DNA from: an uncultured Lachnospiraceae bacterium
GTDB taxonomy: Bacteria; Bacillota; Clostridia; Lachnospirales; Lachnospiraceae
DNA: 64,000 nucleotides
Reading direction: 5' to 3'
Assembly: GCA_910577105.1 (NCBI GenBank)
Contig: CAJTMB010000007.1
Location: 1 to 64,000, forward strand
Positions 35,262 to 43,175 of this stretch are shown one piece after another. Within the stretch, counting starts at the first letter, position 1. Every line of letters starts with the position of its first letter. The notes under the pieces are model-generated. The model searched no databases and had not been told where the DNA came from. It saw only the letters and a program-made list of their open reading frames with translations. The position numbers were made by a program, and so were the translations under genes.

Positions 35262-37028
35262 CTAGCAGAAATGCTGCATCACAATCTGTACCTCATCCCT
35301 GCCCTTGTAGCTGTTTATGCCAAGCTGGTATGTAATGGAAAGAAGATAACCGCACTTTTTCTCATACAGGGCTTCTGCCGCACCCTTGCCGTACTTTTCT
35401 TCCAAAAAGGCATGAAACCTGTCCAGCCCGCCAAAGTATACCACTTCATATACCTGCCCGTTTTCTTCCACCCGGAATCTTGCAAAGCTTCCCTTTGCCC
35501 CCATCCTTGTCCCCGATATAAAATGCACGTTTTTCGTGGCAAACAAGGGCTTGGGATTGTCTGTCCCAAACGGCTCCAGCACCGAAAGTTCTTCCGCCAG
35601 TTTTTTACCGGCGTAGGCCAGCGGCATGGGTACATCAATATGCACCCTGGGGATGAAGTCCTCTTCTGTCAGCCCGCAGCCCGCATTCAGCGCTTCCCTA
35701 AGCTTCGGGATATCCTCTTCCCGCATGGATAGACCGGCTGCCATCTTATGTCCTCCGTATTTTGTAAAAAGCGTTTTGCACGCTGTCATGCCGTCATACA
35801 TATGGTAGGCTTCAATGGAGCGCCCGGAGCCTTTGATGCCCTCTTCACCCCTTGTCAGCACAAAGGCCGGTTTGCCGAATTTTTCCCGGATACGTCCCGC
35901 AATAATCCCTGCCAGGCTTTCGTGGCAGTCAGGCAGGAAAATCACCAGTACCTTATCCTGCTCCATATGGTTTTGCTCCACATAATTTACGGCTTCTTCC
36001 ACACCCTTCTGGGTCATCAGCTTACGGCTGTCATTCATCTCCTGCAATTCCCCTGCGACCGTGACGGCAAGCCGCATGTCCTCCGCATCCAAAAGCTCCA
36101 GCGCGCGTTTTGCCGAATCCAGCCTGCCCGTGGCGTTGAGACAAGGACCGATGACAAACCCCAGATGATAGGCGGAAAGCTTTTTCGGCTCTATGCCGTT
36201 TACCTCCATCAACGCCCTTAATCCCATACAGGGCTTATCATGCAGCCGCTTTAGGCCTTCCTTTACGATAATTCTGTTTTCATCCAAAAGGGGCATGACA
36301 TCACAGACTGTCGCCACTGCCGCCAGCTGTATAAATTCATCCAGAAGCTTCTGCCTTAGGGAAGGTTCCGTTTTTGCCCTGCGCAGTAACAGTTCCACCA
36401 GTTTATATGCCACCACCGCGCCGCAGACATTTTTATACGGATAAGTGCAATCCGCACGTTTCGGGTCCACAACCGCCGCTGCCGGTGGAAGCAGTTCCAC
36501 ACGTTCCCCGTTTTCCTCGGTATATGGCACCTCGTGATGGTCCGTCACCACCACCGTTATCTTTTTCTCGGCTGCCAGTGCAATCTGGGAGGCCGCCGCA
36601 ATGCCGTTGTCACAGGTGACAATGGTCTTTATGCCATCCGCATATGCCTCCTCCATCATTCCGTCATTTAAGCCGTATCCATCCTTTATGCGGTGGGGAA
36701 TCACCGTATCCACCTTTGCCGACAATGCCCTGAGACCTTTTGTCAGAATGTGGGCCGAGGTGATGCCGTCCACGTCATAATCCCCGATTACCCGCATTTT
36801 ACCGCCGCCCCTTATCTGCTCCTCCAGTATAGCGGCGGCATCCTCCATATCAAGCATCAATTCGGACGGATACATGTCAAGGAAAGTGCCGTTCAAATAT
36901 TTATCCACTTCCTCCTCAGACAAAATATCCCTGTTACGGATAATTCTTGCCGTAACAGGGGTAATATGAAATTTTTTGCTCCAGGCATCAAAATCTGCTT
37001 TTTTTGCCGCAACAAACCATTTTTCCAT
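35262..37028 (-). CDS. recJ: Single-stranded-DNA exonuclease RecJ
   Basis: 5'-3' ssDNA exonuclease of the DHH superfamily in recombination and mismatch repair. 588 residues: VIGDYDVDGITSAHIL (motif I), TCDNGIAA, VTDHHEVP (DHH), VDPKRADCTYPYKNVCGAVVAYKL, CLNATGRLDSA, then the DHHA1 part with GSGRSIEAYHMYDGM and GGHKMAAGLSM, and an OB domain. It lies 7 bases after secDF. The usual neighbours apt and relA are about 20 kb away in this window. Confidence 0.96.
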   Translation of the reverse strand: MEKWFVAAKKADFDAWSKKFHITPVTARIIRNRDILSEEEVDKYLNGTFLDMYPSELMLDMEDAAAILEEQIRGGGKMRVIGDYDVDGITSAHILTKGLRALSAKVDTVIPHRIKDGYGLNDGMMEEAYADGIKTIVTCDNGIAAASQIALAAEKKITVVVTDHHEVPYTEENGERVELLPPAAAVVDPKRADCTYPYKNVCGAVVAYKLVELLLRRAKTEPSLRQKLLDEFIQLAAVATVCDVMPLLDENRIIVKEGLKRLHDKPCMGLRALMEVNGIEPKKLSAYHLGFVIGPCLNATGRLDSAKRALELLDAEDMRLAVTVAGELQEMNDSRKLMTQKGVEEAVNYVEQNHMEQDKVLVIFLPDCHESLAGIIAGRIREKFGKPAFVLTRGEEGIKGSGRSIEAYHMYDGMTACKTLFTKYGGHKMAAGLSMREEDIPKLREALNAGCGLTEEDFIPRVHIDVPMPLAYAGKKLAEELSVLEPFGTDNPKPLFATKNVHFISGTRMGAKGSFARFRVEENGQVYEVVYFGGLDRFHAFLEEKYGKGAAEALYEKKCGYLLSITYQLGINSYKGRDEVQIVMQHFC

Positions 37029-37035
37029 TTTCTTC

Positions 37036-39303
37036 TCAGTCTTTCTTTATCTTCTGGGGAAATTTCTTTCTCAGTATATAATACAGGCTTCCTGCTATAA
37101 AGATGGAAGAATAAGTTCCGCATACAATGCCCACCATCAAAGGAAGCGCAAATTCCTTGATTGCCGTCACACCCAAAATGTAAAGCGCCGCCACCATGAT
37201 AAACGTGGTAAGGGAAGTAAAAATACTCCGGGACAAAGTCTGGGTCACACTGAGATTAATCACATCTTTTAACTCCGCCTTACTGCCTAAAACATTCTGG
37301 TTTTCCCTCACACGGTCAAAAATAACGATAGTCGCATTGATGGAATATCCTACGATTGTCAGCATACAGGCAATAAAGGTACTGCCCACGGAAACCTTCG
37401 CCACCGCATAAAATGCCAAAACAACAAGTACGTCATGCATAAGCGCAACCACACCGCCTGCACCGAATCGGATATCCTTAAAGCGGATACGGATGTAAAT
37501 CAGCATACACACTATAGCAACACATACCGCCAGAATGGTGTCCCTCTTCATTTCATCGGAAATCGTGGAACTGATGGTTTCCGATTCAATCTTGTCTGCT
37601 GCAACGCCAAAATCAACAAGCAGCATGTCTTCCATCTCTTTTCTCTGTGCCTGGTCAAGGACATTGCTCTTAAACACCACTTCATTTGTCCCCTGTACCG
37701 GCTGGGGCTGTACCGCGCTTCCTGCAATAGTTTCCATCTTGGGAATTACCGCCGATTCGATATCCTCCAGAGACATTTCTTCGTTAAAGGTAACTGTGGT
37801 GGAAGTACCTCCCACAAAATCAAGGCTGTAATTAAGCGCCGCGCCGGATGAAGCCTTGTTAACCCCCATCACCACAAATCCTCCGGCAATAAGCACCAGG
37901 GAAATCACAAAGAAAATGGCTTTTTTCCCGACAAAATCAAATGCCTTACGCTCCTTTGCAACGCCGAACCATTTTTCACCGGACAAGCCAAGCGCATAGA
38001 AAGCCCGGATAAGCCAGCGTGTGACGAAAAGCGCCGTAAACATGGAAAGCGCTATACCAAGCACCAGCGTCTGTGCAAATCCCCTGATGGAGCCGGAGCC
38101 TAAAATCCATAACACTGCCGCTGCTATCAGCGTCGTCACATTACCGTCTATAATGGCGGAAAGCGCCTTGTCAAATCCAATTTTAACTGCTGATTTTACC
38201 GTTTTTCCCGTGGCAAGTTCTTCCCTGATACGGGCAAATATGATAACGTTTGCATCCACCGCCATACCGATTGACAATATAATGCCCGCTATGCCCGGCA
38301 AGGTCAGTGTCATGCCAAAGCCGTTAAGCAAAAGCACCACAAGCGCCGTATAAAGCAACAGGGCAAGGCTGGCTGCCAGACCGGAAATAAAGTAAACCGC
38401 AATCATAAACACAATAATGACTGCCAGACCGATAGCGGCCGCCTTTAAACTGGTGGTAACGGCTTTCGAGCCAAGCTGCGCACCCACCACCTTGGAATGC
38501 AGTTCCTCAAGTTCCAGCTTTAAGCCTCCGATACGAATCTGGGAAGCAAGCCTGTCCGCCTCTTCATAGGTGAATTTTCCCGTTATCTGCGCACGACCGT
38601 CCAATAATGCCTGATGCACGGTGGGAACGCTTAAGAACACGCCGTCATAATATATGGCAAGGGTCTCACCGCTTTGGGACGCACGGGTGGTTGCCTCCGC
38701 AAACTTCTGCTTACCGGCCTCCGTCATCAGCAAATCCACACAGAAAGAACTGTTACCCGTCATCTGGTCCTGCGTGCTTCCGGCCTGGGCGTCTGCCACA
38801 TCCGTGCCGTAAAGCGCAACGGAGCCTTCTGCTTCCAGTTCTTCTATGGGCTTATTTAACGTATAGTGGATATAATACTCGCCGTTTTCATCCGTCTGGT
38901 AACTTCCCGTATAATTGTCCGTACCGTCCGGACCCTTCTGGTAAATAAAATACAGGGTTCCCGGCCTTCCAAGCTCCTCCAGAATGGCATTGGCATCCTC
39001 CACGCCGGGAATCTCGATATTGATTCTGTCTACACCTTCCTGATATACCAGCGCCTCCTTGTTGTAGGCAAAAACACGCTGCTGCAGTTTACCGATGGTA
39101 TCCTGCATGTCCGTCCTACTGGGCGCTTCCTCCCCCACCACCTGATAGGTGATGCTGACGCCGCCCGCCAAATCCAGTCCCAATGTAATGTCGGAAGCGG
39201 AAGCCGTTCCTGCTTCGTCAATTCCTTTTACATCTACATAGGACACCACTGCAAGCGCCAGAAAAAACACCAGCAGAATTACAATAGCATTACTTTTTTT
39301 CAT
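37036..39303 (-). CDS. secDF: Protein translocase subunit SecDF (fused)
   Basis: Proton-driven membrane factor that helps the Sec translocon complete export. 755 residues with SecD and SecF fused, giving about 12 membrane helices. SecD half (1-420): first helix, GLDLAGGVSITYQV, the periplasmic P1 domain, DGRAQITGKFTYEEAD, GMAVDANVIIFARIREEL (D-D proton relay region). SecF half (from about 445): LDFVGGTSTTVTF, and SINATIVIFDRVREN. It starts 4 bp inside the end of the SCIFF maturase gene. Confidence 0.96.
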   Translation of the reverse strand: MKKSNAIVILLVFFLALAVVSYVDVKGIDEAGTASASDITLGLDLAGGVSITYQVVGEEAPSRTDMQDTIGKLQQRVFAYNKEALVYQEGVDRINIEIPGVEDANAILEELGRPGTLYFIYQKGPDGTDNYTGSYQTDENGEYYIHYTLNKPIEELEAEGSVALYGTDVADAQAGSTQDQMTGNSSFCVDLLMTEAGKQKFAEATTRASQSGETLAIYYDGVFLSVPTVHQALLDGRAQITGKFTYEEADRLASQIRIGGLKLELEELHSKVVGAQLGSKAVTTSLKAAAIGLAVIIVFMIAVYFISGLAASLALLLYTALVVLLLNGFGMTLTLPGIAGIILSIGMAVDANVIIFARIREELATGKTVKSAVKIGFDKALSAIIDGNVTTLIAAAVLWILGSGSIRGFAQTLVLGIALSMFTALFVTRWLIRAFYALGLSGEKWFGVAKERKAFDFVGKKAIFFVISLVLIAGGFVVMGVNKASSGAALNYSLDFVGGTSTTVTFNEEMSLEDIESAVIPKMETIAGSAVQPQPVQGTNEVVFKSNVLDQAQRKEMEDMLLVDFGVAADKIESETISSTISDEMKRDTILAVCVAIVCMLIYIRIRFKDIRFGAGGVVALMHDVLVVLAFYAVAKVSVGSTFIACMLTIVGYSINATIVIFDRVRENQNVLGSKAELKDVINLSVTQTLSRSIFTSLTTFIMVAALYILGVTAIKEFALPLMVGIVCGTYSSIFIAGSLYYILRKKFPQKIKKD

Positions 39304-40718
39304 CTCTGTCCTTCCTCCGTTTCAGCCATAGCTGCCTTTATCATGATAGCGCATTCAATCCGTTTGCGCTGTAATTCGCACCCCACATCATAAGCATCGT
39401 TGATGCTGCCGTGGAAGTTGTAGGAATTAGCGGCACAGCCGCCGCTGCAGTAAAACCTGGCAAAGCACTTCTTACACTTTTCCTTCGCGTAGACATTGCA
39501 GCATTTAAACTCGTCCCTGATTGCCGTGTTCGTAATGCCTTCCTCCACATTTCCCAGCAAAAACTTTTCCTGGCCCACAAACTGGTGGCAGGGATACAAA
39601 TCCCCCCACGGCGTCACTGCCAGATATTCCGTTCCCGAGCCACAGCCGGAAAGCCTCTTCGCCACACAGGGGCCTCCCTCCAAATCTATCATAAAATGAA
39701 AGAATTGAAACCCTCTTCCCTCTTTTCTTCTCTTAAGCATTTCCACCGCCAGCCTGTCATATTCCGCTTTCAGTTTCGGAATGTCCTCTTCCTTTATGGC
39801 ATACCAGTCATCCGGCCCTGCCACCACCGGCTCCACGGAAATCTGTTTAAAGCCCAAATCCGCCAGATGCAGCACGTCCTCCGCAAAATCGAGGTTATTG
39901 CGGGTATAGGTTCCGCGCACATAATAATTGGTCTGATTGCGGCTTTCGGCAACCTTTTGAAACTTCGGGACAATCAAATCGTAACTGCCCTGTCCGCCCC
40001 TGAAGGGACGCATCTTATCATTGACTTCTTTCCTTCCGTCAATGCTCAATACGATATTGGACATTTCTTTGTTTGCAAATTCCAGTATTTCATCATTTAA
40101 GAGCACACCGTTCGTCGTAAGAGTAAAACGGAACTTTTTATGAAACGGTTCCTCCAGACTCCTGCCATACTGCACCAGCTCCCTTACCACTTCCCAATTC
40201 ATGGTAGGCTCGCCTCCGAAGAAATCCACTTCAAGATTCACACGGTTTCCGGAATTTGCCACCAGAAAATCCAACGCCTTCTTACCAACATCAAAACTCA
40301 TCAATGCCCGTCTTCCGTGGTATTCCCCTTCTTCCGCAAAACAATATTTGCAGGCAAGGTTACAGTCATGGGCAATATGCAGGCAGAGTGCCTTTACCAC
40401 TGTTTCCCTTTTCTTAAAATCCACCACATAATTTTCATAGATATCCGGCGTAAACAACTGTCCCTGTTTTTCCAGTTCCAGCACTTCTTCCATTGCTTCC
40501 AGGACTTCTTCCTCCGAATAGGAAGCATCCGCACAGCCGACTACGGCCGCCCTAATCAGTTCCTCATCCCTGATTCCCTCTTCCACAAGGGGCTCTATCA
40601 GAGTAACCATATCATAGACAATATCATCCACCACATGCACGGAACCGCTGTTGATATCCATAACTATGTTGTAACCGTTATTCTTAAATTGATGTATCAT
40701 TCGTTTTCCTCTTTCCAA
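39300..40718 (-). CDS. scfB: SCIFF radical SAM maturase
   Basis: Radical SAM/SPASM enzyme that forms thioether bonds in the six-Cys SCIFF peptide. 472 residues: N-terminal peptide-binding (RRE-like) region (about 1-95), cluster motif CNLACKYCFAEEG, EVDFFGGEPTMNW, VLSIDGRKEVNDKMRPFRGG, then a SPASM region with ligands in CVAKRLSGCGSG, YPCHQFVG and CKKCFARFYCSGGC. The precursor gene lies 75 bases upstream, which confirms the assignment. It overlaps secDF by 4 bp. Confidence 0.95.
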   Translation of the reverse strand: MERGKRMIHQFKNNGYNIVMDINSGSVHVVDDIVYDMVTLIEPLVEEGIRDEELIRAAVVGCADASYSEEEVLEAMEEVLELEKQGQLFTPDIYENYVVDFKKRETVVKALCLHIAHDCNLACKYCFAEEGEYHGRRALMSFDVGKKALDFLVANSGNRVNLEVDFFGGEPTMNWEVVRELVQYGRSLEEPFHKKFRFTLTTNGVLLNDEILEFANKEMSNIVLSIDGRKEVNDKMRPFRGGQGSYDLIVPKFQKVAESRNQTNYYVRGTYTRNNLDFAEDVLHLADLGFKQISVEPVVAGPDDWYAIKEEDIPKLKAEYDRLAVEMLKRRKEGRGFQFFHFMIDLEGGPCVAKRLSGCGSGTEYLAVTPWGDLYPCHQFVGQEKFLLGNVEEGITNTAIRDEFKCCNVYAKEKCKKCFARFYCSGGCAANSYNFHGSINDAYDVGCELQRKRIECAIMIKAAMAETEEGQR

Positions 40719-40740
40719 AGAACTTCCCCATACATAAACG

Positions 40741-40764
40741 AAGCAGCGACGCCAATCGCTGCTT
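40741..40764 (-). terminator. Hairpin between SCIFF precursor and maturase genes
   Basis: AAGCAGCGA (40741-40749) and TCGCTGCTT (40756-40764) form a perfect 9-bp stem with a 6-nt loop, followed on the minus strand only by CGTTTATG. Probably a partial terminator or 3' stabiliser that keeps precursor mRNA in excess over maturase. Confidence 0.6.
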
Positions 40765-40793
40765 ACTGATTATTACATCTTGTATACGGATAC

Positions 40794-40937
40794 TTATTTA
40801 ATCTTCTCGCAACTCTGGTTGCCTACAGTACAGGATGTCTTACATGCTGACTGGCAGGAAGTCTGACATTCACCGCAGCCGCCTTTTTTCATGGATTCTT
40901 TTAAGTCCCTTGTGACTAATGTCTTAATGTGTTTCAT
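40794..40937 (-). CDS. scfA: Six-cysteine peptide SCIFF precursor
   Basis: 47-residue ribosomally made, modified peptide, nearly universal in Clostridia; its role is unknown. It begins MKHIKTLVTRDLKESMKKGG and then has six cysteines at 21, 24, 28, 32, 36 and 43 in the core GECQTSCQSACKTSC and NQSCEKIK, the hallmark pattern. AAAGGA and GGAG lie upstream of the ATG. It is followed by a hairpin and then its maturase. Confidence 0.96.
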   Translation of the reverse strand: MKHIKTLVTRDLKESMKKGGCGECQTSCQSACKTSCTVGNQSCEKIK

Positions 40938-40988
40938 AATATTAATCTCCATTCCTTTCTGTTACAGCAAACTCGTTAATGCGTGTAT

Positions 40989-41016
40989 AGTATAGCATAA
41001 TTTTCCTGTTTGTAAA
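40989..41016 (-). promoter_or_regulatory. Promoter of the SCIFF operon
   Basis: On the minus strand TTTACA (41011-41016), 16 bases, TATACT (40989-40994), about 50 bases before the SCIFF ATG. It lies in the gap after the TIGR04086-type gene. Confidence 0.6.
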
Positions 41017-41048
41017 AGGTTTTTTTAAAAAATCATAAAATTTGCTTG

Positions 41049-41441
41049 CTAACCCAGCATACCGCCAAGCATGCCGCTTCCTGCACACATGATAAGAACC
41101 GTAAAGAAATTTGTGGCTACATCCTTAAAGGAATGGTTTATCACCAGGGATAACAAAACCAGCACCACAAAATATGAGGCTCCCACAACAAGACCCCATA
41201 AGAATTTTTTCGTTTTCAATTTTTTTCCTGCCAAAAATCCGGCAAGAAAAGTTGCCCCGATGTAAATGCCGATGATTACAATGGAAACTATTTTTTCCGA
41301 AAGTCCAAACCGGTAGACGAGAAGGGCAAGCAGCATCAAAAGTCCTCCCGTCAATATGTACGCGGCTAAAAGGCATTTCAGCAAAAACAAAACCGGCAGG
41401 CCTGCCGCCTCTTCCTTCCTATTCCTGCTTTCTCTCACCAT
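41049..41441 (-). CDS. TIGR04086-type membrane protein
   Basis: 130-residue protein with four predicted membrane helices (about 17-42, 47-69, 80-103, 110-128) after a charged N-terminus. It fits the TIGR04086 family of small Clostridial membrane proteins often found next to the SCIFF locus; its function is unknown. It ends in a Gly-rich AGSGMLGGMLG. It lies 111 bp upstream of the SCIFF precursor on the same strand. Confidence 0.8.
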   Translation of the reverse strand: MVRESRNRKEEAAGLPVLFLLKCLLAAYILTGGLLMLLALLVYRFGLSEKIVSIVIIGIYIGATFLAGFLAGKKLKTKKFLWGLVVGASYFVVLVLLSLVINHSFKDVATNFFTVLIMCAGSGMLGGMLG

Positions 41442-41528
41442 TTTCTCCTCCTTTCTCCTGCTTAAACATATTCTTCATATGAAATAAAAAGAACCGGGTT
41501 TTCCCAAAAATACCATATATTTGCCTTT

Positions 41529-41721
41529 CCCGCATTTTACATTGCCGCCCCGGCGTGCATTTGTTCCAACAGGACACGCTCCCGCTCGTGTAAAAACACA
41601 GCGGTACATAGGAGGTTAAAGAACAACCTCTCATGCCTTGTTTGCAAGGCATTGGACCGGTGTTTTTACACGGTCCTTTATGGAATCAAATGCACGCCGG
41701 GGCGGCAATGCAAAATGCGGG
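41529..41721. repeat. Long palindromic intergenic element, copy B (inverted)
   Basis: 193 bp in the orientation opposite to copy A. Perfect 18-bp arms TTGCCGCCCCGGCGTGCA and its complement lie inside a shared CCCGCATTTT/AAAATGCGGG tip. The core carries TGTTCCAACAGGACACG, GTAAAAACAC, GAACAACCTC, an extra small hairpin GCCTTGTTTGCAAGGC (absent from A and C), GTGTTTTTACACGGTCCTTT and ATGGAATC. It lies between the divergent TIGR04086-type and CorC-like genes; the rest of 41442-41811 holds only A/T-rich leader sequence. Confidence 0.9.
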
Positions 41722-41811
41722 AAATATCACATAAACTTGACAATAGGCAGTTGATTATTGTAATATTGCCTATGACTATATTAATTTCATGTTACAAAGG
41801 AGTGGTTTATT

Positions 41812-43158
41812 TTGGATACCTCTGGTGTCATACAACTGATAGTTTTATTTCTACTGGTTATTTTATCCGCGTTCTTCTCGTCAGCGGAAACTGCCCTGAC
41901 TACGGTGAACCATGTCAAAATGCGTACGATGGCAGAAGAAGGCAGCAAACGCGCCCGGCTTGTAAACAAAATACTGGAACGCTACAGCAAAATGCTTACC
42001 GCCATACTGATTGGCAACAACATTGTCAATTTAAGTGCCTCTTCTCTTTCCACCACACTGGTTATTAACGCGGGAGCAAGTGCCTATGTCGGGGTTGCAA
42101 CCGGCATCCTTACGGTCGTCATCCTCTTGGTGGGTGAAATTGTGCCAAAGACATGGGCAAGTTTAAATTCCGAAAAAATTTCATTGATATACTCTCCCAT
42201 TATTTACGCCATGATTAAACTGTTGACCCCTGTGATTTTTGTGGTGGATGCCATTTCAAACGGTATGCTGCGGCTGATACATATAGACCCCAATAAGAAA
42301 AACGACACCATCACCGAAAACGAACTGAAAACTTATGTGGATGTCAGCCATGAGGATGGAGAAATCGAGTCTGAGGAGCGGGAACTTATTTACAATGTGT
42401 TTGAATTTTCCGATACCTGCGCCAAGGACATCATGATTCCCCGTGTCAACATGGTAGCCATTGACCTTGACAGTACTTACGAAGAACTGCTTGCAGTTTT
42501 TAAAGAATCTTTCTATACACGGATTCCGGTTTTTCAGGACGATAAAGACAGTATGCTTGGCTTTATCAATATAAAGGATTTTTTCCTTGCCAAAAGCGAA
42601 TTTGAAACAGACAGCGGAAGTTTTCCCCTGAAACCTCTTATCCGGGATGCCTATTACACTTATGAATACAAAAAAACAGCGGATTTGCTTTTGGAAATGC
42701 GCGAAAAAGCCATGAATGTGGCTTTTGTGCTGAATGAATACGGCTCCACAGTCGGCATGATTACCCTTGAAGACTTACTGGAGGAACTTGTGGGCGAGAT
42801 ACGGGATGAATATGATGAGGACGAAAAAGAGCTGATTCAGCAGATTTCAGACAATACTTACCTGATTGAAGGCAGCATGAGCCTTTCGGACGTAAACGAT
42901 GCCATCGGCACCAGTCTTGATTCCGAAGATTATGATTCCATCGGCGGCATCATAATCGGTCAGCTTGACAGGCTGCCGGAGGATGAAGAATCGGTTATGC
43001 TGGAAGATGGAACCGTCTTACAGGTAAAAGGAATCGACCAGAACCGGATTTCCCATGTACAGTTAACCCTTCCCGAGGAACCGGCTTCCGAAACAGACGA
43101 AGCTGAAACTGAAAAAACAGAAAAAGAAACCGAAAGTAAAACAGAAGCCGTCTCCTGA
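41812..43158 (+). CDS. CNNM/CorC-HlyC family membrane protein
   Basis: Putative magnesium/cation efflux or transport-associated protein. 448 residues: DUF21/CNNM membrane domain with four hydrophobic segments (about 5-160, including LSAFFSSAETALTTVN), two CBS domains (about 195-320: IMIPRVNMVAID, IPVFQDD, MNVAFVLNEYGSTVGMITLEDLLEELVGEI) and a C-terminal CorC/HlyC domain (YLIEGSMSLSDVNDAIG), ending in a Glu/Thr-rich tail. The start is TTG behind AAAGGAG. The role as ion transporter is inferred from the family. Confidence 0.93.
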   Translation: MDTSGVIQLIVLFLLVILSAFFSSAETALTTVNHVKMRTMAEEGSKRARLVNKILERYSKMLTAILIGNNIVNLSASSLSTTLVINAGASAYVGVATGILTVVILLVGEIVPKTWASLNSEKISLIYSPIIYAMIKLLTPVIFVVDAISNGMLRLIHIDPNKKNDTITENELKTYVDVSHEDGEIESEERELIYNVFEFSDTCAKDIMIPRVNMVAIDLDSTYEELLAVFKESFYTRIPVFQDDKDSMLGFINIKDFFLAKSEFETDSGSFPLKPLIRDAYYTYEYKKTADLLLEMREKAMNVAFVLNEYGSTVGMITLEDLLEELVGEIRDEYDEDEKELIQQISDNTYLIEGSMSLSDVNDAIGTSLDSEDYDSIGGIIIGQLDRLPEDEESVMLEDGTVLQVKGIDQNRISHVQLTLPEEPASETDEAETEKTEKETESKTEAVS

Positions 43159-43172
43159 CAGCTTCTGTTTTA
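43141..43172. terminator. Bidirectional terminator between CorC-like and Na/Pi genes
   Basis: ACAGAAGC (43141-43148) and GCTTCTGT (43161-43168) form a perfect 8-bp stem followed by TTTTATT on the plus strand, with AAAA before it for the minus strand. It overlaps the last codons of the plus-strand gene and sits just after the minus-strand gene's stop. Confidence 0.75.
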
Positions 43173-43175
43173 TTC

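Noticed and set aside
41419..41652. A 77-codon minus-strand frame over copy B
   Set aside because: Its sequence (LTSYVPLCFYTSGSVSCWNK) is the translated repeat core; the same peptide appears in copy A's frame, so it is not a gene.
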